Shown: positions 37,673 to 49,970, counted from the first letter of the stretch. The stretch is DNA of 64,000 bases from Rhizobium sp. (GCA_019739215.1 JAHHDR010000018.1:62001-126000); one strand, 5' to 3'. A program made the numbers and translations. Notes: generated by a model not told the origin, from the sequence alone.

Positions 37673-38374
37673 TTGACCACCCTCACCATCCGTTCGGTCG
37701 ACCTGCACTACGGCGCGGCGCAGGCCCTCAAGGGCATCAGCATCGAGGCCAAGCCGCAGCGGATCACCGCCGTGCTCGGCCGCAACGGCGTCGGCAAGTC
37801 GTCGACGCTGCGCGCCGTTACCGGGATCAATAACGTTTCGGCTGGCGAGATCGTCTTCAACAACGAAGTGCTCAGGAAGTCGCCGCCCTACAAGCGGGCG
37901 CGCCTGGGCATCGGCTATGTGCCCCAAGGCCGCGAAATCTTTCCGTTGCTGACGGTGAAGGAAAACCTTGAGACCGGCTATGCCGGCCTCAAGCCCGCCG
38001 AGCGCAACATCCCCACCTACATCTTCGACCTGTTCCCCGTGCTCAAGTCCATGCTGGGCCGGCGCGGCGGAGACCTCTCGGGTGGCCAGCAGCAGCAGCT
38101 CGCCATCGGGCGCGCGCTGGTCACCCGACCCAAGGTTCTGGTGCTCGACGAGCCGACCGAGGGCATCCAGCCCTCGATCATCAAGGACATCGGCCGGGCG
38201 CTGCAGTTCCTGCGCGACGAGAAGGGCATGACCATTCTGCTGGTCGAACAATACCTTGATTTCTGCCGGGAACTGGCCGACGACATCTACATCATGGATC
38301 GCGGCGAAATCATGCATGCCGGCCCGGCCGCAGACCTCGACAAGCCCGAGGTTCGCCGGCATCTGACGGTCTAG
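37673..38374 (+). CDS. urtE: Urea ABC transporter ATPase UrtE (left-arm, divergent version)
   Basis: A complete 233-residue ATPase: Walker A GRNGVGKSS near residue 40, Q-loop GYVPQGREIFPLLTV, signature LSGGQQQQ, Walker B LVLDEPTEGIQPSI, H-loop LLVEQY. It energises urea import with UrtD. It is clearly different from the right-arm copy (for example SPPYKRARLGIGY against LAPYSRAKLGIGY) and follows urtD by 145 bases with no gene between, where the right arm has a 172-residue protein. TTG at 37672 overlaps are not needed; the ATG-equivalent start here is TTG/ATG-type at the first codon of MTTLTIRS. Confidence 0.88.
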   Translation: MTTLTIRSVDLHYGAAQALKGISIEAKPQRITAVLGRNGVGKSSTLRAVTGINNVSAGEIVFNNEVLRKSPPYKRARLGIGYVPQGREIFPLLTVKENLETGYAGLKPAERNIPTYIFDLFPVLKSMLGRRGGDLSGGQQQQLAIGRALVTRPKVLVLDEPTEGIQPSIIKDIGRALQFLRDEKGMTILLVEQYLDFCRELADDIYIMDRGEIMHAGPAADLDKPEVRRHLTV

Positions 38375-38375
38375 C

Positions 38376-39193
38376 GTGAGCGCTGTCGACGCCGCGCCGA
38401 TCATGCAGCGCGCCCGCGGCGAGGGGCGTATCGAAACCCAGTTGCTCGACGGACGCACGCGGCTGCATGCCCTCTACCAGGATGGCGCCGCCAAGATCCG
38501 CCTGCCCCGCACGCACGACGTCTCGCTGCAGGCGGTGCTGATCAATACCGCCGGCGGGCTATGTGGCGGTGACGACATCCGCTGGTCCGCCAGCGCCGCC
38601 CCCGCCGCCCGGCTGGTGCTGACGACGCAGGCCTGCGAACGGATCTACCGCTCCACCGGCGACCACGCGCGCCTCACCACCCGGCTGAAGGCCGGCCCCG
38701 GCGCCCGGCTGGACTGGCTGCCGCAGGAGACCATCATCTATCAAGGAGGCCGCCTCGACCGGCGGCTGGAGGTGGACCTTGCTGCGGACGCCACCTTCTG
38801 CGGTGTCGAGGCCATTATCCTGGGCCGCGAGGCCATGGGCGAGGACGCACGCAGCGCCCTGCTGCGCGACCGCTGGACCATCCGCCGGGACGGCCGCACG
38901 ATCCACGCCGAAGCAACGCGGCTCAGCGCCAACCCGCTGGAGCGCGACGGCCCTGTCGCTGCTCGACGGCGCCCGCGCCTTCGCCACCATTCTCTATGCC
39001 CGGCGCCGACGCCGAGCGAAAGCTGGAACCGGTCCGGCAGTCACTGACCGGCCGGGCGGGCGTCAGCCTGATCGGCGAACGGCTGGTGGTGCGCGCAATG
39101 GCAGAGTCCGGCCTTGCGCTGCGCTGGATCATCGCGCCACTTATCGCTGAACTTTCAAGTGCGGGGACCCTGCCCCGCCTCTGGCATCTCTGA
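38376..39193 (+). pseudogene. ureD: Urease accessory protein UreD, left-arm copy (frameshifted)
   Basis: UreD helps load nickel into urease with UreF and UreG. From GTG 38376 about 190 residues read in frame (GRIETQLLDGRTRLHALYQ; AVLINTAGGLCGGDDI; TTQACERIYRSTG; WLPQETIIYQGGRL; GREAMGE). Indels near 38,943 and 38,995 shift the frame; the C-terminal 65 residues continue in a third frame to 39193. It differs strongly from the right-arm UreD. Confidence 0.82.
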
Positions 39194-39202
39194 GGGAGCG
39201 TC

Positions 39203-39505
<303 letters not shown>

Positions 39506-39515
39506 CGCGAGCGCC

Positions 39516-39837
39516 ATGATACCCAGGCCAAGTCATTGCACCCAGCACGGCGAGATCGAGCTCAACGCCGGCGCCCCGAGCCGCTCACGCATCGACGTCG
39601 CCAACACCGGCGACCGGCCGGTCCAGGTCGGCTCGCACTACCATTTCTTCGAAACCAATGCCGGGCCCTCGAGCTTCGATCGCGACACGGCCCGCGGCAT
39701 GCGGCTCGACATTCGCCGCCGGCACCGCCGTGCGCTTCGAGCCCGGCCAGAAGCCCGCGACGTGTGCAGCTCGTGCCCCTTGCGCGGCAGGCGCGAAGTC
39801 TACGGCGTTCGACCAGCAGGTGATGGGCAAGCTCTAG
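39516..39837 (+). pseudogene. ureB: Urease beta subunit UreB, left-arm copy (frameshifted)
   Basis: The core [10 protein letters not shown]...[24 protein letters not shown] is recognisable and matches the intact right-arm copy, but the N-terminus (should read [11 protein letters not shown]) is scrambled and indels after residue 55 break [19 protein letters not shown]. The stop TAG at 39835 is in the same place as in the intact copy. Confidence 0.82.
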
Positions 39838-39859
39838 GTACTGGCGACGGAGGTTCAGG

Positions 39860-40279
39860 ATGAAGAGACTTGCAATCACGGCCCTGCTGGTCGCCAGCGC
39901 GGCCTGCGCTCAAGCGCAGGAAGACCCGCCGCTGGATTGCAGCAACCAGATCACCCAGTCGGACATGAACCAGTGCTCCTACCTGGATTACGAAAGGGCC
40001 GACAAGGAACTCAACGCCGTCTACCGCCAGGCGGTCAGGAGCCAGGAGGAAATGGACAAACAGGCCGCGGAAATGAACCCTGCCTATGTCGGCGCGCTCA
40101 AGGCGCTCAAAAAGGCCCAGCGCGCCTGGATCGACTATCGCGACGGCCATTGCGACGGCGTCGGCTACGCAGGTGTCGGTGGATCGATCCAGCCATTGCT
40201 GATCAATGGCTGCCTCGCTCGCCTGACCGAAAATCGCACCAAGGAACTCCGCGAGCTGATCGAGGGTCTGGGCAACTGA
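39860..40279 (+). CDS. LprI-like secreted protein (DUF1311)
   Basis: A 139-residue precursor with a signal peptide ([19 protein letters not shown]) and the LprI core: [33 protein letters not shown], then a helical segment and the motif [14 protein letters not shown], with the family cysteines. LprI proteins inhibit lysozyme in Mycobacterium; a role beside urease is not established. Stop and next start overlap (TGATG). Identical at 46749-47168. Confidence 0.88.
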   Translation: MKRLAITALLVASAACAQAQEDPPLDCSNQITQSDMNQCSYLDYERADKELNAVYRQAVRSQEEMDKQAAEMNPAYVGALKALKKAQRAWIDYRDGHCDGVGYAGVGGSIQPLLINGCLARLTENRTKELRELIEGLGN

Positions 40280-40947
40280 TGACGCGCAGGGTCATGATCG
40301 TGGGTAATGGCGACATCGGCGATGGTCTCGCCGACGCGATCGACGCCGCCGACCTGGTGATGCGCTTCAACGATTGCCGGTCGGTCGGCGCCGGCGGCGG
40401 GCGGACCGACATCGTCGTCGTCTGCAACACCGGACGTCCCGGCAAGGCGATGACGGAAAGCGCCGCTTGGGCCTGTAACAAGTCTGTCTGGCTTGCATCC
40501 GCCATATGGTGCGTGCGCGATCCTGCGAAATTCAGGGCGATGACGGAGGATATCCGTCGGGATCACCCGGAACTCGACGACTTCTGCGACGACTATACCG
40601 ATGGCTTTGCCGACTACGCCCGCAAGAACGCCAAGGACTTTCACATCATTCCCGCCGCGACGCATGAAGCGCTGGATGGAACGCTGGCAGCTTACCTGCC
40701 CGGCACCTATGTCGTACCCTCGACCGGTGCGGTGGCGATTGCGGAGTTCCTCGCCCATTACCGCAAGCCCGGCGACGACATCTTTCTCGCCGGCTTCGGC
40801 CACCAGGGTTGGGATGGTCATCCCTGGGCTGCGGAGCGGGTGTGGGTAGACGAATTGATGGCGACCGGCACCCTCGCGAGACTTGTTGCATTGCCGCCAT
40901 TCGACAAAGCAGCATCCAGATCTCCCAACTTTTCAGAACCGAGGTAA
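40279..40947 (+). CDS. Urease-operon protein of unknown function
   Basis: A 222-residue protein starting [35 protein letters not shown]. This resembles the N-terminus of sialyltransferase-like (GT29/GT42) proteins that begin with a G-N-G motif and an F-N motif, and rhizobial homologues sit in urease operons. Other visible blocks: [45 protein letters not shown]. No signal peptide. It is translationally coupled to the LprI-like gene and ends 5 bases before ureC. Function unknown. Identical at 46081-46749. Confidence 0.75.
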   Translation: MTRRVMIVGNGDIGDGLADAIDAADLVMRFNDCRSVGAGGGRTDIVVVCNTGRPGKAMTESAAWACNKSVWLASAIWCVRDPAKFRAMTEDIRRDHPELDDFCDDYTDGFADYARKNAKDFHIIPAATHEALDGTLAAYLPGTYVVPSTGAVAIAEFLAHYRKPGDDIFLAGFGHQGWDGHPWAAERVWVDELMATGTLARLVALPPFDKAASRSPNFSEPR

Positions 40948-40952
40948 GCCCA

Positions 40953-42667
40953 ATGTCCTTCAAGATGTCCCGCGCCGCCTATGCCTCGATGTTCGGCCCG
41001 ACGACCGGCGACAAGGTCCGTCTCGCCGATACCGAACTCTTCATCGAGAGTCGAGAAGGACTTCACCACCTATGGCGAGGAAGTGAAGTTCGGCGGCGGC
41101 AAGGTCATCCGCGACGGCATGGGCCAGAGCCAGGCGACGCGGGCCGAGGGCGCGGTCGATACCGTCATCACCAACGTGCTGATCGTCGACCACTGCGGCA
41201 TCTACAAGGCGGATGTGGGACTGCAAGGACGGCCGCATCGCCGCCATCGGCAAGGCCGGCAATCCGGATACGCAGCCGGGCGTCGACCATCATCGTCGGT
41301 CCGTCGACGGAGGCCATTGCCGGCGAGGGCAAGATCCTCACCGCCGGCGGCATGGATGCGCATATCCATTACATCTGCCCGCAGCAGATCGAGGAAGCGC
41401 TGATGAGTGGCGTCACCACGATGCTCGGCGGCGGCACCGGCCCCGCCCACGGCACGCTGGCCACCACCTGCACCGGCGCCTGGCACATCGAGCGGATGAT
41501 CGAGAGCTTCGACGCCTTCCCGATGAACCTGGCGCTCGCCGGCAAGGGCAACGCCTCGCTGCCCGCGCCGCTGGTGGAGATGGTCGCTCGCCGGCGCCTC
41601 CAGCCTCAAGCTGCACGAGGACTGGGGCACGACGCCCGCCGCCATCGACAACTGCCTGTCGGTGGCCGACGAATACGATGTCCAGGTGATGATCCACACC
41701 GACACGCTCAACGAGAGCGGCTTCGTCGAAGACACGATCGCCGCCATCAAGGGGCCGCACCATCCACGCATTCCATACCGAAGGCGCAGGCGGCGGCCAC
41801 GCGCCTGACATCATCAAGGTCTGCGGCTCGCTCAACGTCATTCCGTCCTCGACCAACCCAACCCGGCCCTACACGGTCAACACACTGGCCGAACATCTCG
41901 ACATGCTGATGGTCTGCCACCACCTCAGCCCGTCGATACCCGAGGACATTGCCTTCGCCGAAAGCCGCATCCGCAAGGAAACCATTGCCGCCGAGGACAT
42001 CCTGCACGACATGGGCGCCTTCTCGATCATCTCGTCCGACAGCCAGGCGATGGGCCGCGTCGGCGAAGTGGCGATCCGCACCTGGCAGACCGCCGACAAG
42101 ATGAAGCGCCAGCGTGGGCCGCTGAAGGAAGAAGCCGGCGCCAACGACAATGTCCGCGTCAAGCGCTATATCGCCAAATACACCATCAACCCGGCGATCG
42201 CCCAGGGCCTGAGCCACGAGATCGGCTCGGTCGAAGTCGGCAAGCGCGCCGACCTCGTACTCTGGTCCCCGGCCTTCTTCGGCGTGAAGCCCGAAATGGT
42301 CTTGCTTGGCGGCTCGATCGCGGCAGCCCCGATGGGGGATCCCAACGCCTCAATCCCGACGCCGCAGCCGATGCATTATCGCCCGATGTTCGCCGCCTAT
42401 GGCAAGCTGCGCACCAATTCCTCCGTGACCTTCGTGTCTCAAGCCTCGCTCGATGGCGGTATCCAGAACAGGCTCGGTGTCGCCAAGAAACTGGTCGCGG
42501 TCAGGAACACCCGCGGCGGCATCTCCAAGAAGTCGATGATCCACAACGACCTGACGCCACATGTCGAAGTCGATCCGGAAACCTACGAGGTCCGTGCGGA
42601 CGGCGTGTTGCTGACCTGCGAGCCGGCAACGGTGCTGCCCATGGCACAGCGCTACTTCCTGTTCTGA
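40953..42667 (+). pseudogene. ureC: Urease alpha subunit UreC, left-arm copy (frameshifted)
   Basis: The catalytic subunit of urease. The start ([26 protein letters not shown]) and the last 320 residues match the right-arm copy exactly, but between about 41,019 and 41,758 there are substitutions and net +5 bases, with frame changes near 41,047, 41,220, 41,284, 41,585 and 41,754. Active-site pieces ([31 protein letters not shown]) are present but in different frames. Use 44366-46075 for the intact protein. Confidence 0.88.
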
Positions 42668-42725
42668 GTTGCAATATGTCGGGATGCGCCTATTTTGGTG
42701 AAAGCTTTAACGGAGCTATGCCCAT

Positions 42726-42968
42726 ATGGCCGACGACCCGACAAACATCGTGCTCGAGCATCTCCGGGCGATCCGGGCAGACGTGCATGAGATCAAGATG
42801 GTTCAACGTGAGCATGGCCATCGTCTGACCCGGGTGCAGATCGGCGTCGCCGCTCTGCGTCGAGACCAGGCCGGTGATGCTGAGAACGTGGCCCATATGG
42901 AGGCCCGGATGGATCAGATGCGCGACGACATAGAGCGCGTCAAGCGCCGGCTCGATATCATCGACTAA
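42726..42968 (+). CDS. Small coiled-coil protein
   Basis: An 80-residue charged protein with heptad-like pattern: [32 protein letters not shown]..., then [20 protein letters not shown]. It is probably an alpha-helical dimer or trimer. No known function. It follows ureC by 58 bases and converges with aqpZ. Identical at 44065-44307. Confidence 0.65.
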   Translation: MADDPTNIVLEHLRAIRADVHEIKMVQREHGHRLTRVQIGVAALRRDQAGDAENVAHMEARMDQMRDDIERVKRRLDIID

Positions 42969-43015
42969 ACGCCAGCCTCATGAGGACGGCCGCGACCAGC
43001 GACCGCCGAGATATG

Positions 43016-43481
43016 TCACTCCGTCTCGCCGAGCGCCTTCCACGCGACCCCGGCAATCGCGGCGCCGATGATCGGCGCCAGCCAGAAAAGCCAGAGCTGG
43101 CCCAGCGCCCATCCGCCTTCGGCAAACAGTGCAGGGCCCGTGGAGCGCGCGGGATTGACCGAGGTATTGGTCAGCGGGATCGAGATCAGGTGGATCAGCG
43201 TCAGGCCGAGCCCGATCGAGATCGGCGCGAACCCGGTCGGCGCTCGGCCATGGGTCGAGCCGAGAATGATCCACAGGAACATGAAGGTCAACAGCGCTTC
43301 GGCGATGAAGGCCGACAGCATCGAATAGCCGCCCGGCGAGTGCTCCCCATAGCCGTTCGACGCGAATCCGCCGGGCACCCAGCCGGCCTTGCCGCTGGCG
43401 ATGAGATAAAGAACAGCCGCCGCGACAATGGCGCCGACGACCTGCGCGACGATGTATCCGGGAAGACTCGAGGCCGGAAAT
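43016..43481 (-). pseudogene. aqpZ: Aquaporin Z, left-arm 3' fragment
   Basis: Minus-strand copy of the C-terminal 155 residues of an AqpZ-type water channel ([40 protein letters not shown]; the second NPA box in [12 protein letters not shown]). The reading frame crosses into the spacer and the inverted arm without meeting a real N-terminus: past 43481 it reads antisense. The first half, with the first NPA box, is missing. Confidence 0.88.
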
Positions 43482-43551
43482 ATGCCGTCGGCGGCATCTC
43501 GGGCGGTCACTTCAATCCCGCCGTTTCCATAGGCCTGACCGCCGCCGGCAG
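43482..43551 (+). other. aqpZ: 70-bp spacer at centre of the inverted repeat
   Basis: Unique sequence between the arms. On the plus strand it reads in frame with the right-arm aquaporin ([22 protein letters not shown]), including the first NPA box, so it belongs to the right arm. The jump to inverted sequence is therefore at 43481/43482. Confidence 0.9.
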
Positions 43552-44017
43552 ATTTCCGGCCTCGAGTCTTCCCGGATACATCGTCGCGCAGGTCGTCGGC
43601 GCCATTGTCGCGGCGGCTGTTCTTTATCTCATCGCCAGCGGCAAGGCCGGCTGGGTGCCCGGCGGATTCGCGTCGAACGGCTATGGGGAGCACTCGCCGG
43701 GCGGCTATTCGATGCTGTCGGCCTTCATCGCCGAAGCGCTGTTGACCTTCATGTTCCTGTGGATCATTCTCGGCTCGACCCATGGCCGAGCGCCGACCGG
43801 GTTCGCGCCGATCTCGATCGGGCTCGGCCTGACGCTGATCCACCTGATCTCGATCCCGCTGACCAATACCTCGGTCAATCCCGCGCGCTCCACGGGCCCT
43901 GCACTGTTTGCCGAAGGCGGATGGGCGCTGGGCCAGCTCTGGCTTTTCTGGCTGGCGCCGATCATCGGCGCCGCGATTGCCGGGGTCGCGTGGAAGGCGC
44001 TCGGCGAGACGGAGTGA
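43482..44017 (+). pseudogene. aqpZ: Aquaporin Z, right-arm copy lacking its N-terminus
   Basis: From the spacer onward the frame is a natural AqpZ: first NPA box in [12 protein letters not shown], then [49 protein letters not shown], and the second NPA box [15 protein letters not shown], ending [11 protein letters not shown]. About 60 N-terminal residues (first membrane helix and a half) are absent because the inverted arm begins there. The upstream open frame back to 42980 is antisense of the other copy and not real protein. AqpZ conducts water. Confidence 0.9.
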
Positions 44018-44064
44018 CATATCTCGGCGGTCGCTGGTCGCGGCCGTCCTCATGAGGCTGGCGT

Positions 44065-44307
44065 TTAGTCGATGATATCGAGCCGGCGCTTGACGCGCTC
44101 TATGTCGTCGCGCATCTGATCCATCCGGGCCTCCATATGGGCCACGTTCTCAGCATCACCGGCCTGGTCTCGACGCAGAGCGGCGACGCCGATCTGCACC
44201 CGGGTCAGACGATGGCCATGCTCACGTTGAACCATCTTGATCTCATGCACGTCTGCCCGGATCGCCCGGAGATGCTCGAGCACGATGTTTGTCGGGTCGT
44301 CGGCCAT
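44065..44307 (-). CDS. Small coiled-coil protein (right-arm copy)
   Basis: Same 80-residue charged helical protein as at 42726-42968, mirrored exactly, lying between ureC and the convergent aqpZ. No function can be assigned. Confidence 0.65.
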   Translation of the reverse strand: MADDPTNIVLEHLRAIRADVHEIKMVQREHGHRLTRVQIGVAALRRDQAGDAENVAHMEARMDQMRDDIERVKRRLDIID

Positions 44308-44365
44308 ATGGGCATAGCTCCGTTAAAGCTTTCACCAAAATAGGCGCATCCCGACATATTGCAAC

Positions 44366-46075
<1,710 letters not shown>

Positions 46076-46080
46076 TGGGC

Positions 46081-46749
46081 TTACCTCGGTTCTGAAAAGT
46101 TGGGAGATCTGGATGCTGCTTTGTCGAATGGCGGCAATGCAACAAGTCTCGCGAGGGTGCCGGTCGCCATCAATTCGTCTACCCACACCCGCTCCGCAGC
46201 CCAGGGATGACCATCCCAACCCTGGTGGCCGAAGCCGGCGAGAAAGATGTCGTCGCCGGGCTTGCGGTAATGGGCGAGGAACTCCGCAATCGCCACCGCA
46301 CCGGTCGAGGGTACGACATAGGTGCCGGGCAGGTAAGCTGCCAGCGTTCCATCCAGCGCTTCATGCGTCGCGGCGGGAATGATGTGAAAGTCCTTGGCGT
46401 TCTTGCGGGCGTAGTCGGCAAAGCCATCGGTATAGTCGTCGCAGAAGTCGTCGAGTTCCGGGTGATCCCGACGGATATCCTCCGTCATCGCCCTGAATTT
46501 CGCAGGATCGCGCACGCACCATATGGCGGATGCAAGCCAGACAGACTTGTTACAGGCCCAAGCGGCGCTTTCCGTCATCGCCTTGCCGGGACGTCCGGTG
46601 TTGCAGACGACGACGATGTCGGTCCGCCCGCCGCCGGCGCCGACCGACCGGCAATCGTTGAAGCGCATCACCAGGTCGGCGGCGTCGATCGCGTCGGCGA
46701 GACCATCGCCGATGTCGCCATTACCCACGATCATGACCCTGCGCGTCAT
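46081..46749 (-). CDS. Urease-operon protein of unknown function (right-arm copy)
   Basis: Exact mirror of the 222-residue protein at 40279-40947 ([18 protein letters not shown]-terminus). It lies between the LprI-like gene, with which it shares TGATG, and ureC, so it is expressed with urease. A nucleotide-sugar or glycosyltransferase-like fold is a guess from the N-terminal motif. Confidence 0.75.
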   Translation of the reverse strand: MTRRVMIVGNGDIGDGLADAIDAADLVMRFNDCRSVGAGGGRTDIVVVCNTGRPGKAMTESAAWACNKSVWLASAIWCVRDPAKFRAMTEDIRRDHPELDDFCDDYTDGFADYARKNAKDFHIIPAATHEALDGTLAAYLPGTYVVPSTGAVAIAEFLAHYRKPGDDIFLAGFGHQGWDGHPWAAERVWVDELMATGTLARLVALPPFDKAASRSPNFSEPR

Positions 46750-47168
46750 CAGTTGCCCAGACCCTCGATCAGCTCGCGGAGTTCCTTGGTGCGATTTTCG
46801 GTCAGGCGAGCGAGGCAGCCATTGATCAGCAATGGCTGGATCGATCCACCGACACCTGCGTAGCCGACGCCGTCGCAATGGCCGTCGCGATAGTCGATCC
46901 AGGCGCGCTGGGCCTTTTTGAGCGCCTTGAGCGCGCCGACATAGGCAGGGTTCATTTCCGCGGCCTGTTTGTCCATTTCCTCCTGGCTCCTGACCGCCTG
47001 GCGGTAGACGGCGTTGAGTTCCTTGTCGGCCCTTTCGTAATCCAGGTAGGAGCACTGGTTCATGTCCGACTGGGTGATCTGGTTGCTGCAATCCAGCGGC
47101 GGGTCTTCCTGCGCTTGAGCGCAGGCCGCGCTGGCGACCAGCAGGGCCGTGATTGCAAGTCTCTTCAT
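46749..47168 (-). CDS. LprI-like secreted protein (right-arm copy)
   Basis: Exact mirror of 39860-40279: signal peptide, the cysteine-bearing LprI core and the [14 protein letters not shown] motif. It follows ureB by 22 bases in an intact context here, supporting a ureA-ureB-lprI-x-ureC operon. Confidence 0.88.
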   Translation of the reverse strand: MKRLAITALLVASAACAQAQEDPPLDCSNQITQSDMNQCSYLDYERADKELNAVYRQAVRSQEEMDKQAAEMNPAYVGALKALKKAQRAWIDYRDGHCDGVGYAGVGGSIQPLLINGCLARLTENRTKELRELIEGLGN

Positions 47169-47190
47169 CCTGAACCTCCGTCGCCAGTAC

Positions 47191-47496
47191 CTAGAGCTTG
47201 CCCATCACCTGCTGGCGAAAGCCGTAGACTTCGCGCCTGCCGGAAAGGGGTATGAGCTGCACCGTCCGCTTCTGGCCGGGCTCGAAGCGTACGGCAGTGC
47301 CGGAGGGAATGTCGAGCCGCATGCCGCGTGCCGTGTCGCGATCGAAATCGAGGGCCTTGTTGGTTTCGAAGAAATGGTAGTGCGAGCCGACCTGGACCGG
47401 ACGGTCGCCGGTGTTGGCGACGTCGATGGTCACGGTCGGGGCGCCGGCGTTGAGCTCGATATCGCCTGCTGCTGCAATGATTTCACCGGGTTTCAT
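47191..47496 (-). CDS. ureB: Urease beta subunit UreB (intact)
   Basis: A 101-residue beta subunit: [57 protein letters not shown], ending [10 protein letters not shown]. It is full length and the reference for the broken left copy. It begins 10 bases after ureA with GGAGAG upstream of its ATG. Confidence 0.96.
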   Translation of the reverse strand: MKPGEIIAAAGDIELNAGAPTVTIDVANTGDRPVQVGSHYHFFETNKALDFDRDTARGMRLDIPSGTAVRFEPGQKRTVQLIPLSGRREVYGFRQQVMGKL

Positions 47497-47506
47497 GGCG
47501 CTCTCC

Positions 47507-47809
47507 TCAGCGGATCGGTTCGTGCACTGTCACCAGCTTGGTGCCGTCGGGGAAGGTCGCCTCGACCTGTACATCGTGGATCATCTCGGCGATGCCCTCC
47601 ATCACCTGGTCGCGGGTGATGACATGAGCACCGGCTTCCATGAGGTCCGCGACCGACCGGCCATCGCGCGCGCCTTCGACCACGAAGTCGGAGATCAGGG
47701 CGATCGCCTCGGGATAGTTGAGCTTCACGCCGCGTTCAAGACGCCGCCTTGCCACCATCGCGGCCATGGAAATCAGGAGCTTGTCTTTTTCACGGGGTGA
47801 GAGGTTCAT
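47507..47809 (-). CDS. ureA: Urease gamma subunit UreA (intact)
   Basis: A 100-residue gamma subunit ([48 protein letters not shown]; ending TVHEPIR). ATG 47809 is used by alignment with the family; an ATG 3 bases upstream is equally possible. It lies 84 bases after ureD. Confidence 0.95.
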   Translation of the reverse strand: MNLSPREKDKLLISMAAMVARRRLERGVKLNYPEAIALISDFVVEGARDGRSVADLMEAGAHVITRDQVMEGIAEMIHDVQVEATFPDGTKLVTVHEPIR

Positions 47810-47893
47810 CAAATGCTCCGCGATTGATCGGGCTATATAACAGAGGTTCGAAAAGCCGCACGCAATACGGCAAATGACGGTGCCGAGGATTGT

Positions 47894-48739
47894 TCAGATG
47901 GTCCACACTTTCGGCGGCGGCTGCCCGTTTCGCAAGAGCGAAATGGCGGGCACCAGTGTTTTCCTCAGCGCAAAGCCATCCTCGGCCACCATGCGGATGA
48001 CCAGCTTGCCATGCCACTGGCTGGCGCCGGCGAGTTGGTCTCCGAAGAGAACATGCAGTTTCGTCATGAGGGTCTCCGCGCGCGGGCCGACATAGAGCAA
48101 CGTGGCGAAGGCGAGGTTGCCGGCCAGCGTCGAGCGGGGGCGCATGATGCAGTCGATCTCGCCGGAGAGGCGTAGGTCCTCGGCATGGATGAGCCGGCCG
48201 TTGCGGCGGATGCGCCAGCGGTCGCGCAGGCTGCCATGGGCCACGGTCTCTCCCATCGCCTTGCGGCCGAGAAGGATCGCTTCCAGGGCGATGAGTTCGG
48301 TGCCCTCGGCGATGTCGGCGTCGAGCGTCCGCACCAGAGCACCTTGGTCGAAGAGAATGGTTTCCTGTGGCAGCCAGTGGAGTGTCGCGCCAGCGCCGAC
48401 CGTCAGCCGCGCCGAGACATCGGCGTCGCCGCCGCTCGATTTGTAGATGCGCTCGCAGGCCTGGGTGGTAACGGTTTACTTTCGTATTCGCGCCGGCGGC
48501 CACGTCCCAGTCGATGCGGGTCACCACCGGTCAGCCCGCCCGAGGTGTTGATCAGCACCGCTTCCATGTTGCCGTCGAAGGATTTCCGGAATGCGGGATC
48601 TTGCCGCAGCCTTCCTGGTAGAAGACGTCGATGCGGGTGCGACCATCGACGGACTTGGAGGCGAGCCTGGCGATGCCCTTGGCACGCTGAGGGGCGACGA
48701 CGTCGGTGAATATCGGGAATGCAAAAAGTGCAAATTCAC
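47894..48739 (-). pseudogene. ureD: Urease accessory protein UreD, right-arm copy (one-base insertions)
   Basis: The protein is complete if four single-base insertions in short homopolymers are removed (near 48,594 CCC, 48,585 AAA, 48,533 GGG on plus, 48,475 TTT on plus). The restored order is [78 protein letters not shown], then the in-frame 146-residue C-terminal part from 48334. The start is unclear; GTG overlapping the urtE stop is one option. Sequencing error is likelier than true loss. Confidence 0.82.
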
Positions 48740-49436
48740 ACCGTCAGATGCCGGCGGGCCTCTGGGGGTATCCAGCGTCTCGGCCGGTTCCCTCATGCAC
48801 GATCTCGCCGCGGTCCATGATGTAGACATGGTCTGCAAGTTCGCGGCAGAAATCAAGGTATTGTTCGACCAGAAGAATCGCCATGCCGGTGGAATCGCGC
48901 AGGTAGCGAATGGCGCGGCCGGATATCCTTGATGATCGAGGGCTGGATGCCTTCGGTCGGCTCGTCGAGCACGAGGATGCGCGGGCGGGTCACCAGCGCG
49001 CGTCCGATGGCGAGGTTGCTGCTGCTGCCCGCCCGAGAGGTCGCCGCCGCGGCGGCCGAGCATCGACTGCAGGATCGGGAACAGGCTGAAGATGTCGTCG
49101 GGGATGAAACGCTCCGAACGCTTGACGGGCGCGTAGCCGGATTTCGAGGTTTTCCTTGACGGTCAGCAGCGGAAAGATCTCGCGGCCCTGCGGCACATAG
49201 CCGATGCCGAGCTTGGCGCGGCTGTAGGGTGCCAGGCCGTTCAATTCCTTGTCCTCGAAGCTGATCTTGCCCGACGAGAGCGGGTGCTGGCCCGTCACCG
49301 CACGCAGCAGCGAGGACTTGCCGACCCCGTTGCGGCCGAGCACGCAGGTGATCTTGGCCATTTCGGCCTTGATCGAAATGCCGCGCAGCGCCTGTGCGGC
49401 GCCATAGTGCAGGTTGGCGTTGTCGACGCTCAGCAT
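48736..49436 (-). pseudogene. urtE: UrtE ATPase, right-arm copy (one-base indels)
   Basis: The N-terminal 98 residues are clean (LSVDNANLHYGAAQALRGIS; Walker A GRNGVGKSS; GYVPQGREIFPLLTVKENLE). After about 49,140 the frame shifts and shifts again; LGRRGGDLSGGQQQ, ILVLDEPTEGIQPSI and VEQYLDFC can be read piecewise to the stop at 48736-48738. Net length 701 bases is not a multiple of three. It differs clearly from the left-arm UrtE. Confidence 0.85.
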
Positions 49437-49451
49437 GTCATGTCCCCTTGG

Positions 49452-49970
49452 TCAATTCAGCAAAGACCTCTTCAGCCTCTGGATGGCATCGGCCTGTTGC
49501 GGTGTCGGTTCGCCGCCCATGACGGCGATTTCCTCGGCGATGGCGATCAATTGCCGCCGCTCGATCTCGTCCAGCGATGTCAGCCAGAGATCGCGGAAGC
49601 GGCGGACCGGATCGTCGACATTGACGACGCTTCCGGCGGTCCAGTCGGCGAAGACCATCACCTCGTCCATGTCGCTCACATGGATGATGTCCTTCATGCG
49701 CTCGCGGACGATCTCCTTGGCGATATCCTTCTGCATCGGCTTTTCATTGGCGAGCACGAGGAAGAAGACGACCGCGGCGATGGCCGGGTTCTGGATGGAA
49801 GCCAGCGGCGCGGCTTCGGCAGCCTTGCGGAACTGCCGGCGCTTGTAGGCGCCGCGCATCCGCTCGACAGAGTCGATGATCTCGCTTCCCGCTTCCTTCA
49901 CCATCTTCAGCCGCCACCACCACACGGCCGCTCCGGCGGCCACCATCAACAACAATCCGAGAAAGGGCAT
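49452..49970 (-). CDS. Membrane-anchored helical protein inside the urt operon
   Basis: A 172-residue protein with one N-terminal membrane helix (FLGLLLMVAAGAAVWWW), a basic linker (RMRGAYKRRQFRKAAEA), and a helical cytosolic domain (NPAIAAVVFFLVLANEK; IAKEIVRERMKDIIHVSDMDEVMVFADW; LTSLDEIERRQLIAIAEEIAVMGG) that resembles TerB-like folds. It lies between urtD and urtE, 15 bases before urtE, and should be co-expressed with the importer. The left arm lacks it. Function unknown. Confidence 0.75.
   Translation of the reverse strand: MPFLGLLLMVAAGAAVWWWRLKMVKEAGSEIIDSVERMRGAYKRRQFRKAAEAAPLASIQNPAIAAVVFFLVLANEKPMQKDIAKEIVRERMKDIIHVSDMDEVMVFADWTAGSVVNVDDPVRRFRDLWLTSLDEIERRQLIAIAEEIAVMGGEPTPQQADAIQRLKRSLLN

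Noticed and set aside
42980-44053. Two 345-residue aquaporin frames, one on each strand
   Set aside because: Their N-terminal halves are antisense of the opposite copy; only the C-terminal parts are aquaporin. They are products of the fold-back, not fusion proteins.
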